Source of the DNA: Opitutaceae bacterium
GTDB lineage: Bacteria; Verrucomicrobiota; Verrucomicrobiae; Opitutales; Opitutaceae
Assembly: GCA_031266495.1 (NCBI GenBank)
Contig: JAISAX010000768.1
Coordinates: forward strand, 1-10,023
Direction of reading: 5' to 3'
DNA: 10,023 nt
Below are positions 1 through 7,359 of this stretch, piece by piece (position 1 is the stretch's first letter; every line of letters begins with the position of its first letter). A model generated the notes under the pieces. It saw nothing but the letters and a program-made list of their open reading frames with translations. It did not search any database and was not told where the DNA came from. Made by a program: the position numbers and the translations under genes.

Positions 1-1422
1 CTCCCCCCCCCCCCCTCAGTCCGATCTTGCTCCATCACCGCCAACCTGCTGCGAAAATATGCGCAACCGGCGCCCCGCTACACCTCGTACCCCAGCGCCA
101 ATCACTTTACCGACGACCTCGCCGCCGTCGACGTGCGCCGGCTCATCACCGACGACAACGCCGCCGACAACAACAACGCCCCCGCCCTGGCCGCCGCCGC
201 CTCCGGACCGCTCTCGCTGTACTTTCACCTGCCATTTTGCCAGGCGCGCTGCTGGTTCTGCGGTTGTAACAACATCATCACTACACGTGTCGACGCCGCG
301 GCCGAGTATCTCGACGACCTCATCGCGGAGATGTGCCTGACCGGCCGCCTCATCGATCGCTCCCGGCCCGTCACGCAACTCCACCTCGGCGGCGGCACGC
401 CCACGTTTTTCCCGGCCGACCAGCTCACGCGTTTCGCCGAAGCCGCGCACCGGCTTTTCCGTTTCGCGCCCGATGCCGAGATCAGCGTCGAGATCGACCC
501 GCGCCACCTCGACGCGCCCCAGGTGCTGGCCTTCCGCGTGCTCGGCGCCCGCCGCGCCTCGCTCGGCGTGCAGGACACCGACCCGGCCGTGCAGGCCGCC
601 ATCCACCGCGTGCAGCCGCAGTCCGTCAACCGCCGCGCCGTGGACCTCCTGCGCGAGGCCGGATTCACCTCGATCAACGTGGACCTCATCTACGGCCTGC
701 CGCGCCAGACGCTGAAGACGTTCAGCCACACCCTGGACGACGTCATCGCGCTCGACCCCGACCGGCTCTCCATTTTCGGCTACGCCCACATCCCCTCGCT
801 CAAGCCCGCCCAGCGCATCCTCGAACAACAGGAAAACCTGCCCGGCTTCGAAGGGCGCCTCGCCCTGCAACAACTCGCCCACGAACGCCTCCTCGCCGCC
901 GGGTACGTCGATGTAGGGCTCGATCACTACGCCCGCCCCTGCGACGAACTCGCCCGCGCCACGAAGGAAGGAGCCCTGCATCGCAATTTCCAGGGTTACA
1001 GCACGCGCGCCGGCGCCTCGCTCTACGCATTCGGCATCTCGGCGATTTCCTCGACGCCGGAAGGTTACTGGCAAAACAGCAAGGACCTCTTCGCCTGGCG
1101 CGCCGCCATCGCCGCGCGCCGCCTGCCGGCCGAACGCGGCTGGCGGCTGACGCCCGAGGACCGGCGCCGCCGCACGATCATCATGGGCATCATGTGCGAC
1201 CGGCGGCTCGATTTCGGAAAACTCACCCGCGCGCTGGGGAAGGATTTTTCGACGGCCTACGCCGCGGAACTCGCCTCGCTGGCCGACCTCGAAGCCGATG
1301 GTGTAGTGGAGATCGATGACCACGGCCTGCGCGTGACGGAAACCGGCATGCCGCTCCTGCGCGTGGTCGCGCAGCGTTTTGATGCGTACCGCCGCACGGG
1401 TACGCACGCGCAGCCGGTATGA
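1..1422 (+). CDS. hemN: Oxygen-independent coproporphyrinogen III oxidase HemN (5' end at window edge)
   Basis: Radical-SAM enzyme that decarboxylates coproporphyrinogen III to protoporphyrinogen IX in anaerobic haem synthesis, in the cytoplasm. The reading frame is open from base 1. The HemN-type N-terminal segment LLRKYAQPAPRYTSYP begins at base 46, aligning with E. coli HemN around residue 12. The HemN cluster motif CQARCWFCGC (C-x3-C-x2-C-x-C) is at 238-267, which argues against the HemW-like relatives. LHLGGGTPTFF (SAM binding), EIDPRHL, NVDLIYGLPRQT and LHRNFQGYSTRAG follow in the expected order, and a winged-helix-like tail ends the protein. Length is about 470 codons, against 457 residues in E. 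coli. No ATG, GTG or TTG occurs in this frame between base 1 and the GTG at 133, which would remove the conserved RYTSYP segment. The true start is therefore upstream of the window or across the C tract at 3-15. Codons are strongly C-ending, unlike the operon at 4156-9856. Confidence 0.95.
   Translation, partial: LPPPPSVRSCSITANLLRKYAQPAPRYTSYPSANHFTDDLAAVDVRRLITDDNAADNNNAPALAAAASGPLSLYFHLPFCQARCWFCGCNNIITTRVDAAAEYLDDLIAEMCLTGRLIDRSRPVTQLHLGGGTPTFFPADQLTRFAEAAHRLFRFAPDAEISVEIDPRHLDAPQVLAFRVLGARRASLGVQDTDPAVQAAIHRVQPQSVNRRAVDLLREAGFTSINVDLIYGLPRQTLKTFSHTLDDVIALDPDRLSIFGYAHIPSLKPAQRILEQQENLPGFEGRLALQQLAHERLLAAGYVDVGLDHYARPCDELARATKEGALHRNFQGYSTRAGASLYAFGISAISSTPEGYWQNSKDLFAWRAAIAARRLPAERGWRLTPEDRRRRTIIMGIMCDRRLDFGKLTRALGKDFSTAYAAELASLADLEADGVVEIDDHGLRVTETGMPLLRVVAQRFDAYRRTGTHAQPV
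3..15. repeat. Mononucleotide run of 13 C at the 5' end of hemN
   Basis: Thirteen consecutive C. In the hemN frame they would encode prolines immediately before the conserved N-terminus. Such runs are prone to slipped-strand mispairing and to miscounting in sequencing. Because the start codon is not visible downstream in frame, the tract lies either in the first codons or in the 5' untranslated leader. Confidence 0.9.
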
Positions 1423-1725
1423 GTTTTTTCTGCCCGCATTTTATTCCCGCCACCGAACGCTGCGAACGTGTCCGCGCTCCCTGTGTGCCTGGCCGTGCCG
1501 GCTGCGTGGCCGCCCGCAACTCTGTCTTCGCCGTGCCGCCGCAGGAGCGCATCGACGGCGCGGCCCGCCCGCCCAAATATCCGCCCGCTCCGCCCCTGCC
1601 GCCCTTGCGGCCGGGGCGGACGTGAGGAATCGATTGTCTTGGGCAACGCGCCGCGATGCGTGTCGGTTGCCTGTCCGGACGGCCTGACGGGTTTATGGCG
1701 CTACTTCTATATGAAGGCAGATGTG
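1423..1725. other. Convergent intergenic spacer between hemN and the FAD oxidoreductase gene
   Basis: About 300 bases separate the hemN stop from the stop of the oppositely oriented oxidoreductase gene. There is a run of six T at 1424-1429 just after the hemN stop, preceded by an 8-bp inverted repeat in the hemN 3' end (1383-1390 with 1399-1406). The gap of 17 bases between stem and T run is too long for a standard intrinsic terminator. A much stronger hairpin lies at 1590-1619. One open frame of 68 codons (1419-1625) overlaps the hemN stop as ATGA, but its product is rich in Pro, Arg and Ala, matches no family I know, and is probably not a gene. Confidence 0.6.
1590..1619. terminator. Strong GC hairpin, possible bidirectional terminator
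   Basis: The left arm CCGCCCC-T-GCCGC (1590-1602) pairs with the right arm GCGGC-C-GGGGCGG (1607-1619) around a CCTT loop, giving 12 G-C pairs and one T/C mismatch. It sits between two convergent genes, where a terminator for both is expected. Neither strand has a following T run, so it is not a textbook intrinsic terminator. It could also be one copy of a dispersed palindromic repeat. Confidence 0.4.
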
Positions 1726-3075
1726 CTACCGGCATTCCGCTTGCGCCTCGTTGGCGAGTAATCCGGCGCGTGCCTCATGCGGAAGCACATTTCGGGCGTT
1801 CGCCAGAGCCGCCACGCGACCGACGGATTCCCCCATTTGCACGGCGTTGCCTGTGACCCGGTAGCTTGCATGCGCGAAAAAATCCCCGCTGATGCAACGT
1901 CCCGCCAGCATCAGACCGTCCACGTCGGCTGCGATGGCTGCGCGCAACGGGATTTGGTAAGGACGCACCTGGAGATCGCCGTTGGTATAACTTTTACCGC
2001 GCGCCGGATTGGTGCTGTGGATGTCCACGCCAAACGACACGTCGCAAATTGAGTCGGGATGGCGGCGCCCTGCCGTGATATCATCGGCCGTGACCGTATA
2101 AATACCATGGATACGCCGGCCTTCGCGAATGCCGATCTGCGCCGCGGTGGCGACGAGTTGCACTCCCGCCCATGCGCCGCCGGAATGCCGCAGCGCGGAG
2201 ATGATCGCATGGATTTCGGCGCGCGCCCCGATGGTCGCTTGCGTGAGGTCGCCTGCGTCGATCGCCGAACGTCCGTATTGGTGGGTGGCCATCAAGGCAT
2301 AGAGGTCATTGCGAATGTGAAACAGCGTTGGCGATGCGTAGGAGGGGTTGTGACCGTGAGCCTCCAGATGCTTGCGCAGCGCGTGCTTGGCCTCCTCCTG
2401 TTTGCGGGAGTCCCGGGCGTTGTGATATTCGCCGATGGCGTTGGCGTTCACTCCGGTAACAAGCGCCATGAGACTCATCGGTTGCGTCTCGCCGGTTTCC
2501 GGATGGCCGATCTCGAAGCGGCAGCCCGCCCGGGCGGCCAGGTCGCCGTCGCCGCTGGCGTCGATGAACACATTGGCAGACCATGCCTGGCGTCCGCTCC
2601 TGGATTCGACGATGGCGTGAGTGAGCCGGCCTTGCGCCCCGGCCCGCATGTCGGCGTGTGGATCGACGCGCGCGGCGACGACGTGGCTGTGCAGGAACAC
2701 GCGCACACCCGCCTCGGCCGCCATCTCGTCGAGGACGAGTTTCATACATTCGCAATCGTAAGCGGACGATGTAACCATACCGCCGATACGTATGAGGCGT
2801 TCCTTGATTTCGGCCATGAGACCGGTCTTGTTTTCATGGTCGATCAGCCAGCTCAGGCAACCGCTGGTCCACACGCCGCCGAGACAGCCGTGCGCTTCGA
2901 CGAGAGTGACGCGCGCACCTTCACGCGCGGCGGAGACGGCAGCGGCGATGCCGGCGGGACCGCCTCCACACACGAAAACATCGCAGTGGCCGGCAAGCGG
3001 TGTACTGAGGTGTTCGGAGATTGTTTCGGAGTGTGTTCCGGTGATTCCGCACATGGTCACGCATGCTGCCGCCAT
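1726..3075 (-). CDS. FAD-dependent oxidoreductase (FAD_oxidored family)
   Basis: A 449-residue flavoprotein, probably cytoplasmic, with no clear signal peptide. The N-terminal Rossmann dinucleotide fold shows VFVCGGGPAGIAAA (GGGPAG at residues 37-42) and ends in the acidic residue E60 of VTLVEAHG, expected to bind the FAD ribose. The following CLGGVWTSG, the central VFIDASGDGDLAARAGC and the late segment DGLMLAGRCISGDFFAHASYRVTG are typical of the FAD_oxidored group (PF12831), many of whose members are uncharacterised; the late segment closes the FAD site. Substrate is unknown. About 30 residues precede the Rossmann fold. The ATG at 3075 is taken as start, and an internal ATG at codon 8 is possible. 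No Shine-Dalgarno is seen. The gene lies 66 bases downstream of the AraC-type gene on the same strand, so it may share its transcript or be controlled by it. The product could oxidise a sugar-derived metabolite, but this is a guess from context only. Confidence 0.9.
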   Translation of the reverse strand: MAAACVTMCGITGTHSETISEHLSTPLAGHCDVFVCGGGPAGIAAAVSAAREGARVTLVEAHGCLGGVWTSGCLSWLIDHENKTGLMAEIKERLIRIGGMVTSSAYDCECMKLVLDEMAAEAGVRVFLHSHVVAARVDPHADMRAGAQGRLTHAIVESRSGRQAWSANVFIDASGDGDLAARAGCRFEIGHPETGETQPMSLMALVTGVNANAIGEYHNARDSRKQEEAKHALRKHLEAHGHNPSYASPTLFHIRNDLYALMATHQYGRSAIDAGDLTQATIGARAEIHAIISALRHSGGAWAGVQLVATAAQIGIREGRRIHGIYTVTADDITAGRRHPDSICDVSFGVDIHSTNPARGKSYTNGDLQVRPYQIPLRAAIAADVDGLMLAGRCISGDFFAHASYRVTGNAVQMGESVGRVAALANARNVLPHEARAGLLANEAQAECR

Positions 3076-3099
3076 GCATTGCCGGGCATGAACAGGAGA

Positions 3100-3121
3100 T
3101 TCGTGCGAAATGTTACACGAA
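3100..3121. promoter_or_regulatory. Inverted repeat upstream of the FAD oxidoreductase gene
   Basis: TTCGTG (3100-3105) and CACGAA (3116-3121) form a perfect 6-bp inverted repeat with a 10-base spacer, in the 66-base gap between the AraC-type gene and the oxidoreductase gene. It ends about 24 bases before the oxidoreductase ATG. It could be an operator or a small hairpin. TTCGTG also occurs in the divergent promoter region at 4064-4069, and inside the AraC-type coding sequence, so the motif alone is not specific. Confidence 0.3.
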
Positions 3122-3141
3122 ATTGATTCCGTTGCGTGTCG

Positions 3142-4047
3142 TCACTGAGGTGCGTTGCGGTAATCGCGCGGGTTCCGTCCGATGTATTTCGTGAAGAGAC
3201 GCGTGAAATAGGCGGGTGACGCAAAGCCTGTCTTGAGGGCGATTTCGTTGATTGGATGCAGCGTGTCGCGCAGCAGGAGTTGGGCGCGCTCCATGCGCCT
3301 GCTGTTGTAGTAGGTGAGCGGACTGATCCCGTATGTGTGGGTGAATACGCGGCAGAGATGAGGGTAGCTGAAGCCCAGCTTTGTCAGTTCTTCTTCGAGC
3401 GGGAGCCGGGCGGTTTTCACGTCGTCCAGCATCCGGTTGAGTCTCTCCCGGATACGGGCGGCGAGGAGCCGTTGTGCGTCGCCAGTCTCGTTACGGCTGT
3501 TGTCGGATTTCGACAGATACCCCGTCTGTTCTCCGAGCAGATCGATAAGGATTTCGAGCAGCAGCGCGCGGCACGAAGCACGCTCGCGCGCGGTGCCGTT
3601 GTTCCATCGCTCCCTCAGGCGGTCAAAGGCCTGAAAGGTGCTGGCAGGCGCCGGAATCGGACCGTGAAAAACCCTGTCCGCCGGGATAAATTCCGGCGCG
3701 GGTCTCACGAGTTCGGGACGGGGTTTACCGGGGAAATAGCAGTTCACCGGCATCGACGGCAGGAGCGGCGGTTCCTGATAAGCCCAGTCAAAGTGCAGCC
3801 AGCGCAAGACGATTTTCCCTCGCGAAGTCTGGTTGGCGGAGTGCCGCCAGTTGCACGGTTTTATGATGAACGATCCCGGTTCATTCACGATGGGTGCCGC
3901 TCCCTCGAAACGCGTTTCGCAGGATCCCTGCTCCACGAGCACGAGCGACTGGTTGTAGATGATGCGCGTGGGGCCGATCCAGCCGCGTGTCGTTTCGACG
4001 CCGATACTGTGGATGTGGGGGGAAATGAGTTCGATGAAATGAGGCAT
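3142..4047 (-). CDS. AraC-family transcriptional regulator
   Basis: A 301-residue DNA-binding regulator with the usual AraC layout. The N-terminal cupin-like sensing domain covers about residues 15-130 and includes LVLVEQGSCETRFEG and PGSFIIKPCNWRHSA. The C-terminal double helix-turn-helix covers about residues 200-300. The first helix-turn-helix contains LPLEEELTKLGFSYPHLCRV. The second contains the family signature INEIALKTGFASPAYFTRLF followed by GRNPRDYR. The length is normal for AraC regulators with a ligand-binding half. The start is the ATG at 4047; a TTG three codons upstream (4056) is an alternative. The gene is divergent from the glycosidase operon across about 108 bases and is followed by the FAD oxidoreductase gene. 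By analogy with AraC-type sugar regulators it probably activates the operon in response to a carbohydrate; the ligand is unknown. Confidence 0.95.
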   Translation of the reverse strand: MPHFIELISPHIHSIGVETTRGWIGPTRIIYNQSLVLVEQGSCETRFEGAAPIVNEPGSFIIKPCNWRHSANQTSRGKIVLRWLHFDWAYQEPPLLPSMPVNCYFPGKPRPELVRPAPEFIPADRVFHGPIPAPASTFQAFDRLRERWNNGTARERASCRALLLEILIDLLGEQTGYLSKSDNSRNETGDAQRLLAARIRERLNRMLDDVKTARLPLEEELTKLGFSYPHLCRVFTHTYGISPLTYYNSRRMERAQLLLRDTLHPINEIALKTGFASPAYFTRLFTKYIGRNPRDYRNAPQ

Positions 4048-4155
4048 GATTGACAATCGGAGGTTCGTGAAACCTGGTGATCAGATCAAATACGTGCAAG
4101 TATCATCGGGTTTTTCCCATCGTAATCCCGGCGCCGGAGGAAACAGGCTGGTCTC
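4048..4155. promoter_or_regulatory. Divergent promoter region between the AraC-type gene and the glycosidase operon
   Basis: This spacer must hold promoters for both directions. Visible elements are an inverted repeat AGGTT-N5-AACCT (4061-4065 with 4071-4075), a tandem direct repeat GATCAGATCA (4079-4088) overlapping the palindrome TGATCA, and GGAGG at 4136-4140. The GGAGG is 15 bases before the glycosidase ATG, a plausible but slightly distant ribosome binding site. A TTGACA at 4050-4055 has no well-spaced -10 partner. The repeats are candidate regulator sites; which are used cannot be read from sequence. Confidence 0.55.
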
Positions 4156-7100
4156 ATGCTTGTTGCCCGAAACGGAAAAACCTCCCTGTCATCCCGCCGG
4201 TTGCCAGCCATCTGTTTTTCGGCCATCCGCTTCGCGGCATGCATGCTCGCCGGTGGCTTGCTGACAGGGGGCATGTTCGCGGCCCCGGAGGAATGGGGAG
4301 AGGGCCGGCCGCGTCCGGCGGGCGACAACTGGCGATTTTCGTGCCGGTTGGAAAACGTGGGCGCGGATGATGCCGCATGGGTGGAATTGCGCGACGCCAC
4401 CGGCGGCAGGCTTTATCGCGCGGGGGTTGCGGGTGGACGTAGCCGGCTGGAGCAGTGGCAGGCCGGCGCATGGAAGCGGCTTTGGACCGGCGAGCCTCCG
4501 GCCGATGAGGCCGTCACGCGAGGCGGCCTCGGCGCCGCGCGTCGCACGGAGGGCGTCGGTGTATTCTGTTTCAACGGCTACCTTTTCATCGAGGTCGGCG
4601 AGCCGGGCGATGTTCGTCATGTGGTGCCGCCGCCGGATGTAACCGTCCCGGGTGACATTGATCCGAGCACGGGCAAGGTTTTCGAGGCGGGCGCACCGGC
4701 GGGCACGCCTGCGCCAGGCGAGATCGACTGGACGGTGCGCGCGGGAACAAGCGCCGCCGGGGTGAGGCCGCGTATCGTGGATGTTGCTTTTGAAAATGGA
4801 AGCAGGCCGCAGGTGCAAAGGGCTCCGGACGCGCCTCCGTTGCAGCGGGAGGCGATCGCGTGTTATATCCCGTGGTTCCCGGCGGATTTCACCGCGCTTG
4901 GGTATCAACGACAGAATGATTTCCCGGTGGTGCCGCTGCGGGCGGAAGCGGGTTACGATGTGCTGGCGGAGGAGTTTCGACTCATGGCGGCTGGAGGCGT
5001 CACGGTTGTGAGTGCGGACATTGTGTTTTTTACGCCGGACCGGGTGAGGGCAGGCATTGTGACGTTCAAACGATTTTTGAAAACGGCGCGGTCCGCCGGA
5101 TTGGGCGAGTTCAGGGTGGCGCCGTTCGTCGAGCTGAAAAACATCCCGATGGCGGTCGCCGCCGCGCTCTACATGATGGAGCGCATGGGCGACGATCCGG
5201 CGTGGCTGCGCACCGGAAGGCGAGGGGGGGGGGGGGGAGGGGAGGGGGGACTTCCGGTCTTCCTGACGTATCATCATCCGATGCATTTGAAGATGACGCC
5301 GGAACTATGGAGGTCGTTGCTCGAAGGAGTCCGGGAAGGCGGACGCGATGCGTATTGGGTTTACAACTTCGACGGGCTCACGCCTGCCCTGACCGGTCGC
5401 GTGGACAGGAGTGAAGCGGATAAAATCATGCCTGTGTCGGACGCGGTTTTCCATTTTGGAGGAGCTTCGCTGCGGGACAGCGCAGGGTTCACGAAGTTTA
5501 TCCGGGAACAGTTTTCCCAAAAATACCCCAAGGTCGCGGTCGGGGCGTCCGTGCATGTCGGCTACTACGCGGCGCGCACCTACAGCCGGAACTTTATTTC
5601 ACCGCGCCACACCGCGGAGTTGCGCGAGATGTGGACTTTGGCGGAGGAGGGGCGCCCCGATTTCGTCCACCTGACCACGTGGAATGACTGGAACGAGGCG
5701 ACGACGTTCTGCCCGTCGTTTGGCGATGCAGGCAGCCGCCTGGAAATCATGGGACGGCTTCTTGCCGGTTTTCTGGGGAAACCGTTGCCCGAGGGGAAAC
5801 CGGGAGTTCCCGAACTGGTGCTCTCTTACCGCAAGTCGGTCTATCCCGGAGAGCCGCTGAGGCTGGAGGTGTTGCCATTGCCGACGCAAAATCCGGAGCG
5901 ATTGGGCGAGGTGAGGTGCGAGGTGGTGGTCACGGAGGCGGCATCCGGGCGCGTGGTCCTGCGCGCCACGAGTCCGGCGCTGGTCATGGATGCAAGCGCG
6001 GTACGCGGTGCGATGCGTCCCTGGTATGCGGATACGGGAGAGGAAACGGGCGAAAGCGCGCTGCGGGCTCCAGGCGTGCTGCGGGTGGCGGCGCGGGCAT
6101 GGGTTGATGGCCGCGAGATCCGCTACCACCACCTGCCCGACATCGTTGTCAGCGAGCCGGAAGGGAGCAATGACCAGCTTTTTTATTCGGTGCCGCTTCA
6201 CCGTCTTGCCGGACCGGAGAGGCGGGTGCGGCTGGAAATCAATGGACGCGATGGCCGTGACGATGCGAATGGCGGCTTGAATACAAGCACAGTCACAGGC
6301 TCGGGCCTGTATGGCGTGTGTTACGAAGTCTCCGGACCGGGTGCGGCGGATACGCTTGTCGCCGGGATGAAACGCGGGCACCTGATGCGGTTTCTCGCTC
6401 CGCTTTCGTGCGACGGCGCGGAGGTGGTGGAGCTTGATCAGCCGGTGCGCCTGACGACACCGGAGACGAAGGCAATGGCCAGGGCAAACGGACGTGTGTC
6501 GCGCCCGGTCGCGGAGTCATCGGGGCGCTGGACACAGTCGGAGCGCGGGGCGGATTATTTTTCGGCCCTCGCACGCTTCGAGGATGGTTCCTGGGCCTGG
6601 TCGCCAACGGTGCTTGCCACGCCGCCGGTTCCCGCGACTGCGGTTGTGGCCGATTGGGTGTTTTTCGGGCCGAAACCCGCGCTGATGGGCAACGTCGCCG
6701 GGCTCAACAAACCGCGCAACATCATCGAAGACCGCTCGATTTACCGGCAGGATCTTGCGTTGCCCGAAAAGAACGGACTGCGCTTTGTCACACTGCCCGG
6801 CAGCGGGCGCGCCTGCCAGTTTGACGGGAATACGGCGTTGAGGGCCGAGCCGGATACGGCGGGCAACGGGCCGGTTGCCATCGAGGTGCTGTTCAGCCCC
6901 GGCCAGGCCGGACGCCACGAAACGATTTGCTGGCAGCGGGGAGCACAGGCAGGGCTTGTCGTCGATGCGGCAGGACATCTGGTGGCGTCGCGGTTGCCTG
7001 AGCTTCGCAAGCATCCGAAGCCGTTTGTGGAAGCGCTCAGCAAGCGTCCGCTGGAAACGGGACGGTTTTATCATGCGGTGGCGCAGTTCACGGGGTCGGC

Positions 7101-7359
7101 ATTGGAGCTTTGGCTCGACGGCGAGTTGCAGGAGCGCGAACCGTGCGTCGGCACGCGTTCCACGGAAGGATTTTCCATCGGCGGCAATTCCGGCGGGCGC
7201 GCCGCAGCCACCGCGGTGGACGAAATGCCATCCGAAGGATTTTTCACCGGTCGCCTCGCCAGGCTGACCGTTTACGGACGGGGTCTGCCCGAATCCGCCG
7301 TCAAGGATCTCCACCGCGCCGCCAGGCAACTCCCTTTTTTTGAGACGAACCCACAATGA
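4156..7359 (+). CDS. Secreted GH71/GH99-like glycoside hydrolase with C-terminal LamG-like domain
   Basis: A 1067-residue exported protein, probably cutting an extracellular polysaccharide. A signal peptide fits residues 1-43: Arg-rich start, hydrophobic FAACMLAGGLLTGGMFAA, then APEEW. An N-terminal beta-rich region (about 45-225) precedes a TIM-barrel-like domain (about 230-540). That domain begins IACYIPWFPADF and includes VVSADIVFF, LPVFLTYHHPMH, YWVYNFDGL and TTWNDWNEATTF (W509, D511, E514). The D-x-x-E spacing resembles the paired acidic residues of GH99-type enzymes (inference). Beta-sandwich segments follow. A LamG/ConA-like domain lies at about 890-1055, with IEVLFSP, FYHAVAQFTGSALELWLDGE and FFTGRLARLTVYGRGL. 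A glycine stretch at residues 357-365 is encoded by a G14 tract inside the catalytic domain. It is probably the first gene of the operon: it overlaps the next gene by four bases and faces the AraC-type gene. The family assignment is tentative, but secretion and carbohydrate context are well supported. Confidence 0.8.
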   Translation: MLVARNGKTSLSSRRLPAICFSAIRFAACMLAGGLLTGGMFAAPEEWGEGRPRPAGDNWRFSCRLENVGADDAAWVELRDATGGRLYRAGVAGGRSRLEQWQAGAWKRLWTGEPPADEAVTRGGLGAARRTEGVGVFCFNGYLFIEVGEPGDVRHVVPPPDVTVPGDIDPSTGKVFEAGAPAGTPAPGEIDWTVRAGTSAAGVRPRIVDVAFENGSRPQVQRAPDAPPLQREAIACYIPWFPADFTALGYQRQNDFPVVPLRAEAGYDVLAEEFRLMAAGGVTVVSADIVFFTPDRVRAGIVTFKRFLKTARSAGLGEFRVAPFVELKNIPMAVAAALYMMERMGDDPAWLRTGRRGGGGGGEGGLPVFLTYHHPMHLKMTPELWRSLLEGVREGGRDAYWVYNFDGLTPALTGRVDRSEADKIMPVSDAVFHFGGASLRDSAGFTKFIREQFSQKYPKVAVGASVHVGYYAARTYSRNFISPRHTAELREMWTLAEEGRPDFVHLTTWNDWNEATTFCPSFGDAGSRLEIMGRLLAGFLGKPLPEGKPGVPELVLSYRKSVYPGEPLRLEVLPLPTQNPERLGEVRCEVVVTEAASGRVVLRATSPALVMDASAVRGAMRPWYADTGEETGESALRAPGVLRVAARAWVDGREIRYHHLPDIVVSEPEGSNDQLFYSVPLHRLAGPERRVRLEINGRDGRDDANGGLNTSTVTGSGLYGVCYEVSGPGAADTLVAGMKRGHLMRFLAPLSCDGAEVVELDQPVRLTTPETKAMARANGRVSRPVAESSGRWTQSERGADYFSALARFEDGSWAWSPTVLATPPVPATAVVADWVFFGPKPALMGNVAGLNKPRNIIEDRSIYRQDLALPEKNGLRFVTLPGSGRACQFDGNTALRAEPDTAGNGPVAIEVLFSPGQAGRHETICWQRGAQAGLVVDAAGHLVASRLPELRKHPKPFVEALSKRPLETGRFYHAVAQFTGSALELWLDGELQEREPCVGTRSTEGFSIGGNSGGRAAATAVDEMPSEGFFTGRLARLTVYGRGLPESAVKDLHRAARQLPFFETNPQ
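5224..5249 (+). repeat. G-rich tract (G14-A-G4-A-G6) inside the glycosidase gene
   Basis: Fourteen consecutive G (5224-5237) are followed by A, GGGG, A and GGGGGG. At its present length it is in frame and encodes a Gly-rich run with one Glu between LRTGRR and LPVFLTYHH. One extra G would shift into a frame ending at the TGA at 5412-5414. One fewer would hit the TGA at 5264-5266. Either removes the TWNDWNE motif and the LamG-like domain. The sequence can also form a G-quadruplex on the coding strand and in the mRNA. Confidence 0.9.

Noticed and set aside
16..1407. Minus-strand open frame of 463 codons opposite hemN
   Set aside because: It is the antisense shadow of a clear HemN coding sequence. 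The long opening results from high GC and C-ending codons; the product has no recognisable domain.
1383..1429. Intrinsic terminator for hemN (8-bp inverted repeat plus T6)
   Set aside because: The stem lies inside the coding end and 17 bases separate it from the T run, too far for a standard terminator.
2059..3126. Plus-strand open frame of 355 codons opposite the FAD oxidoreductase
   Set aside because: It lies antisense to a protein with an unmistakable FAD-binding motif and has no family features.
3256..4053. Plus-strand open frame of 265 codons opposite the AraC-type gene
   Set aside because: Antisense shadow of a complete AraC regulator.
4050..4055. TTGACA as a -35 box for the glycosidase operon
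   Set aside because: No acceptable -10 hexamer is found 16-18 bases downstream, and the hexamer overlaps the leader of the AraC-type gene.
5224..5249. Reading the G tract as proof of a frameshifted pseudogene
   Set aside because: The reading frame runs intact through the tract and the sequence on both sides is coherent with one protein, so the gene is treated as intact at this tract length.
4189..5286. Minus-strand open frame of 365 codons opposite the glycosidase gene
   Set aside because: It is rich in Arg, His and Pro, has no domain and is antisense to the signal peptide and barrel-like coding sequence.
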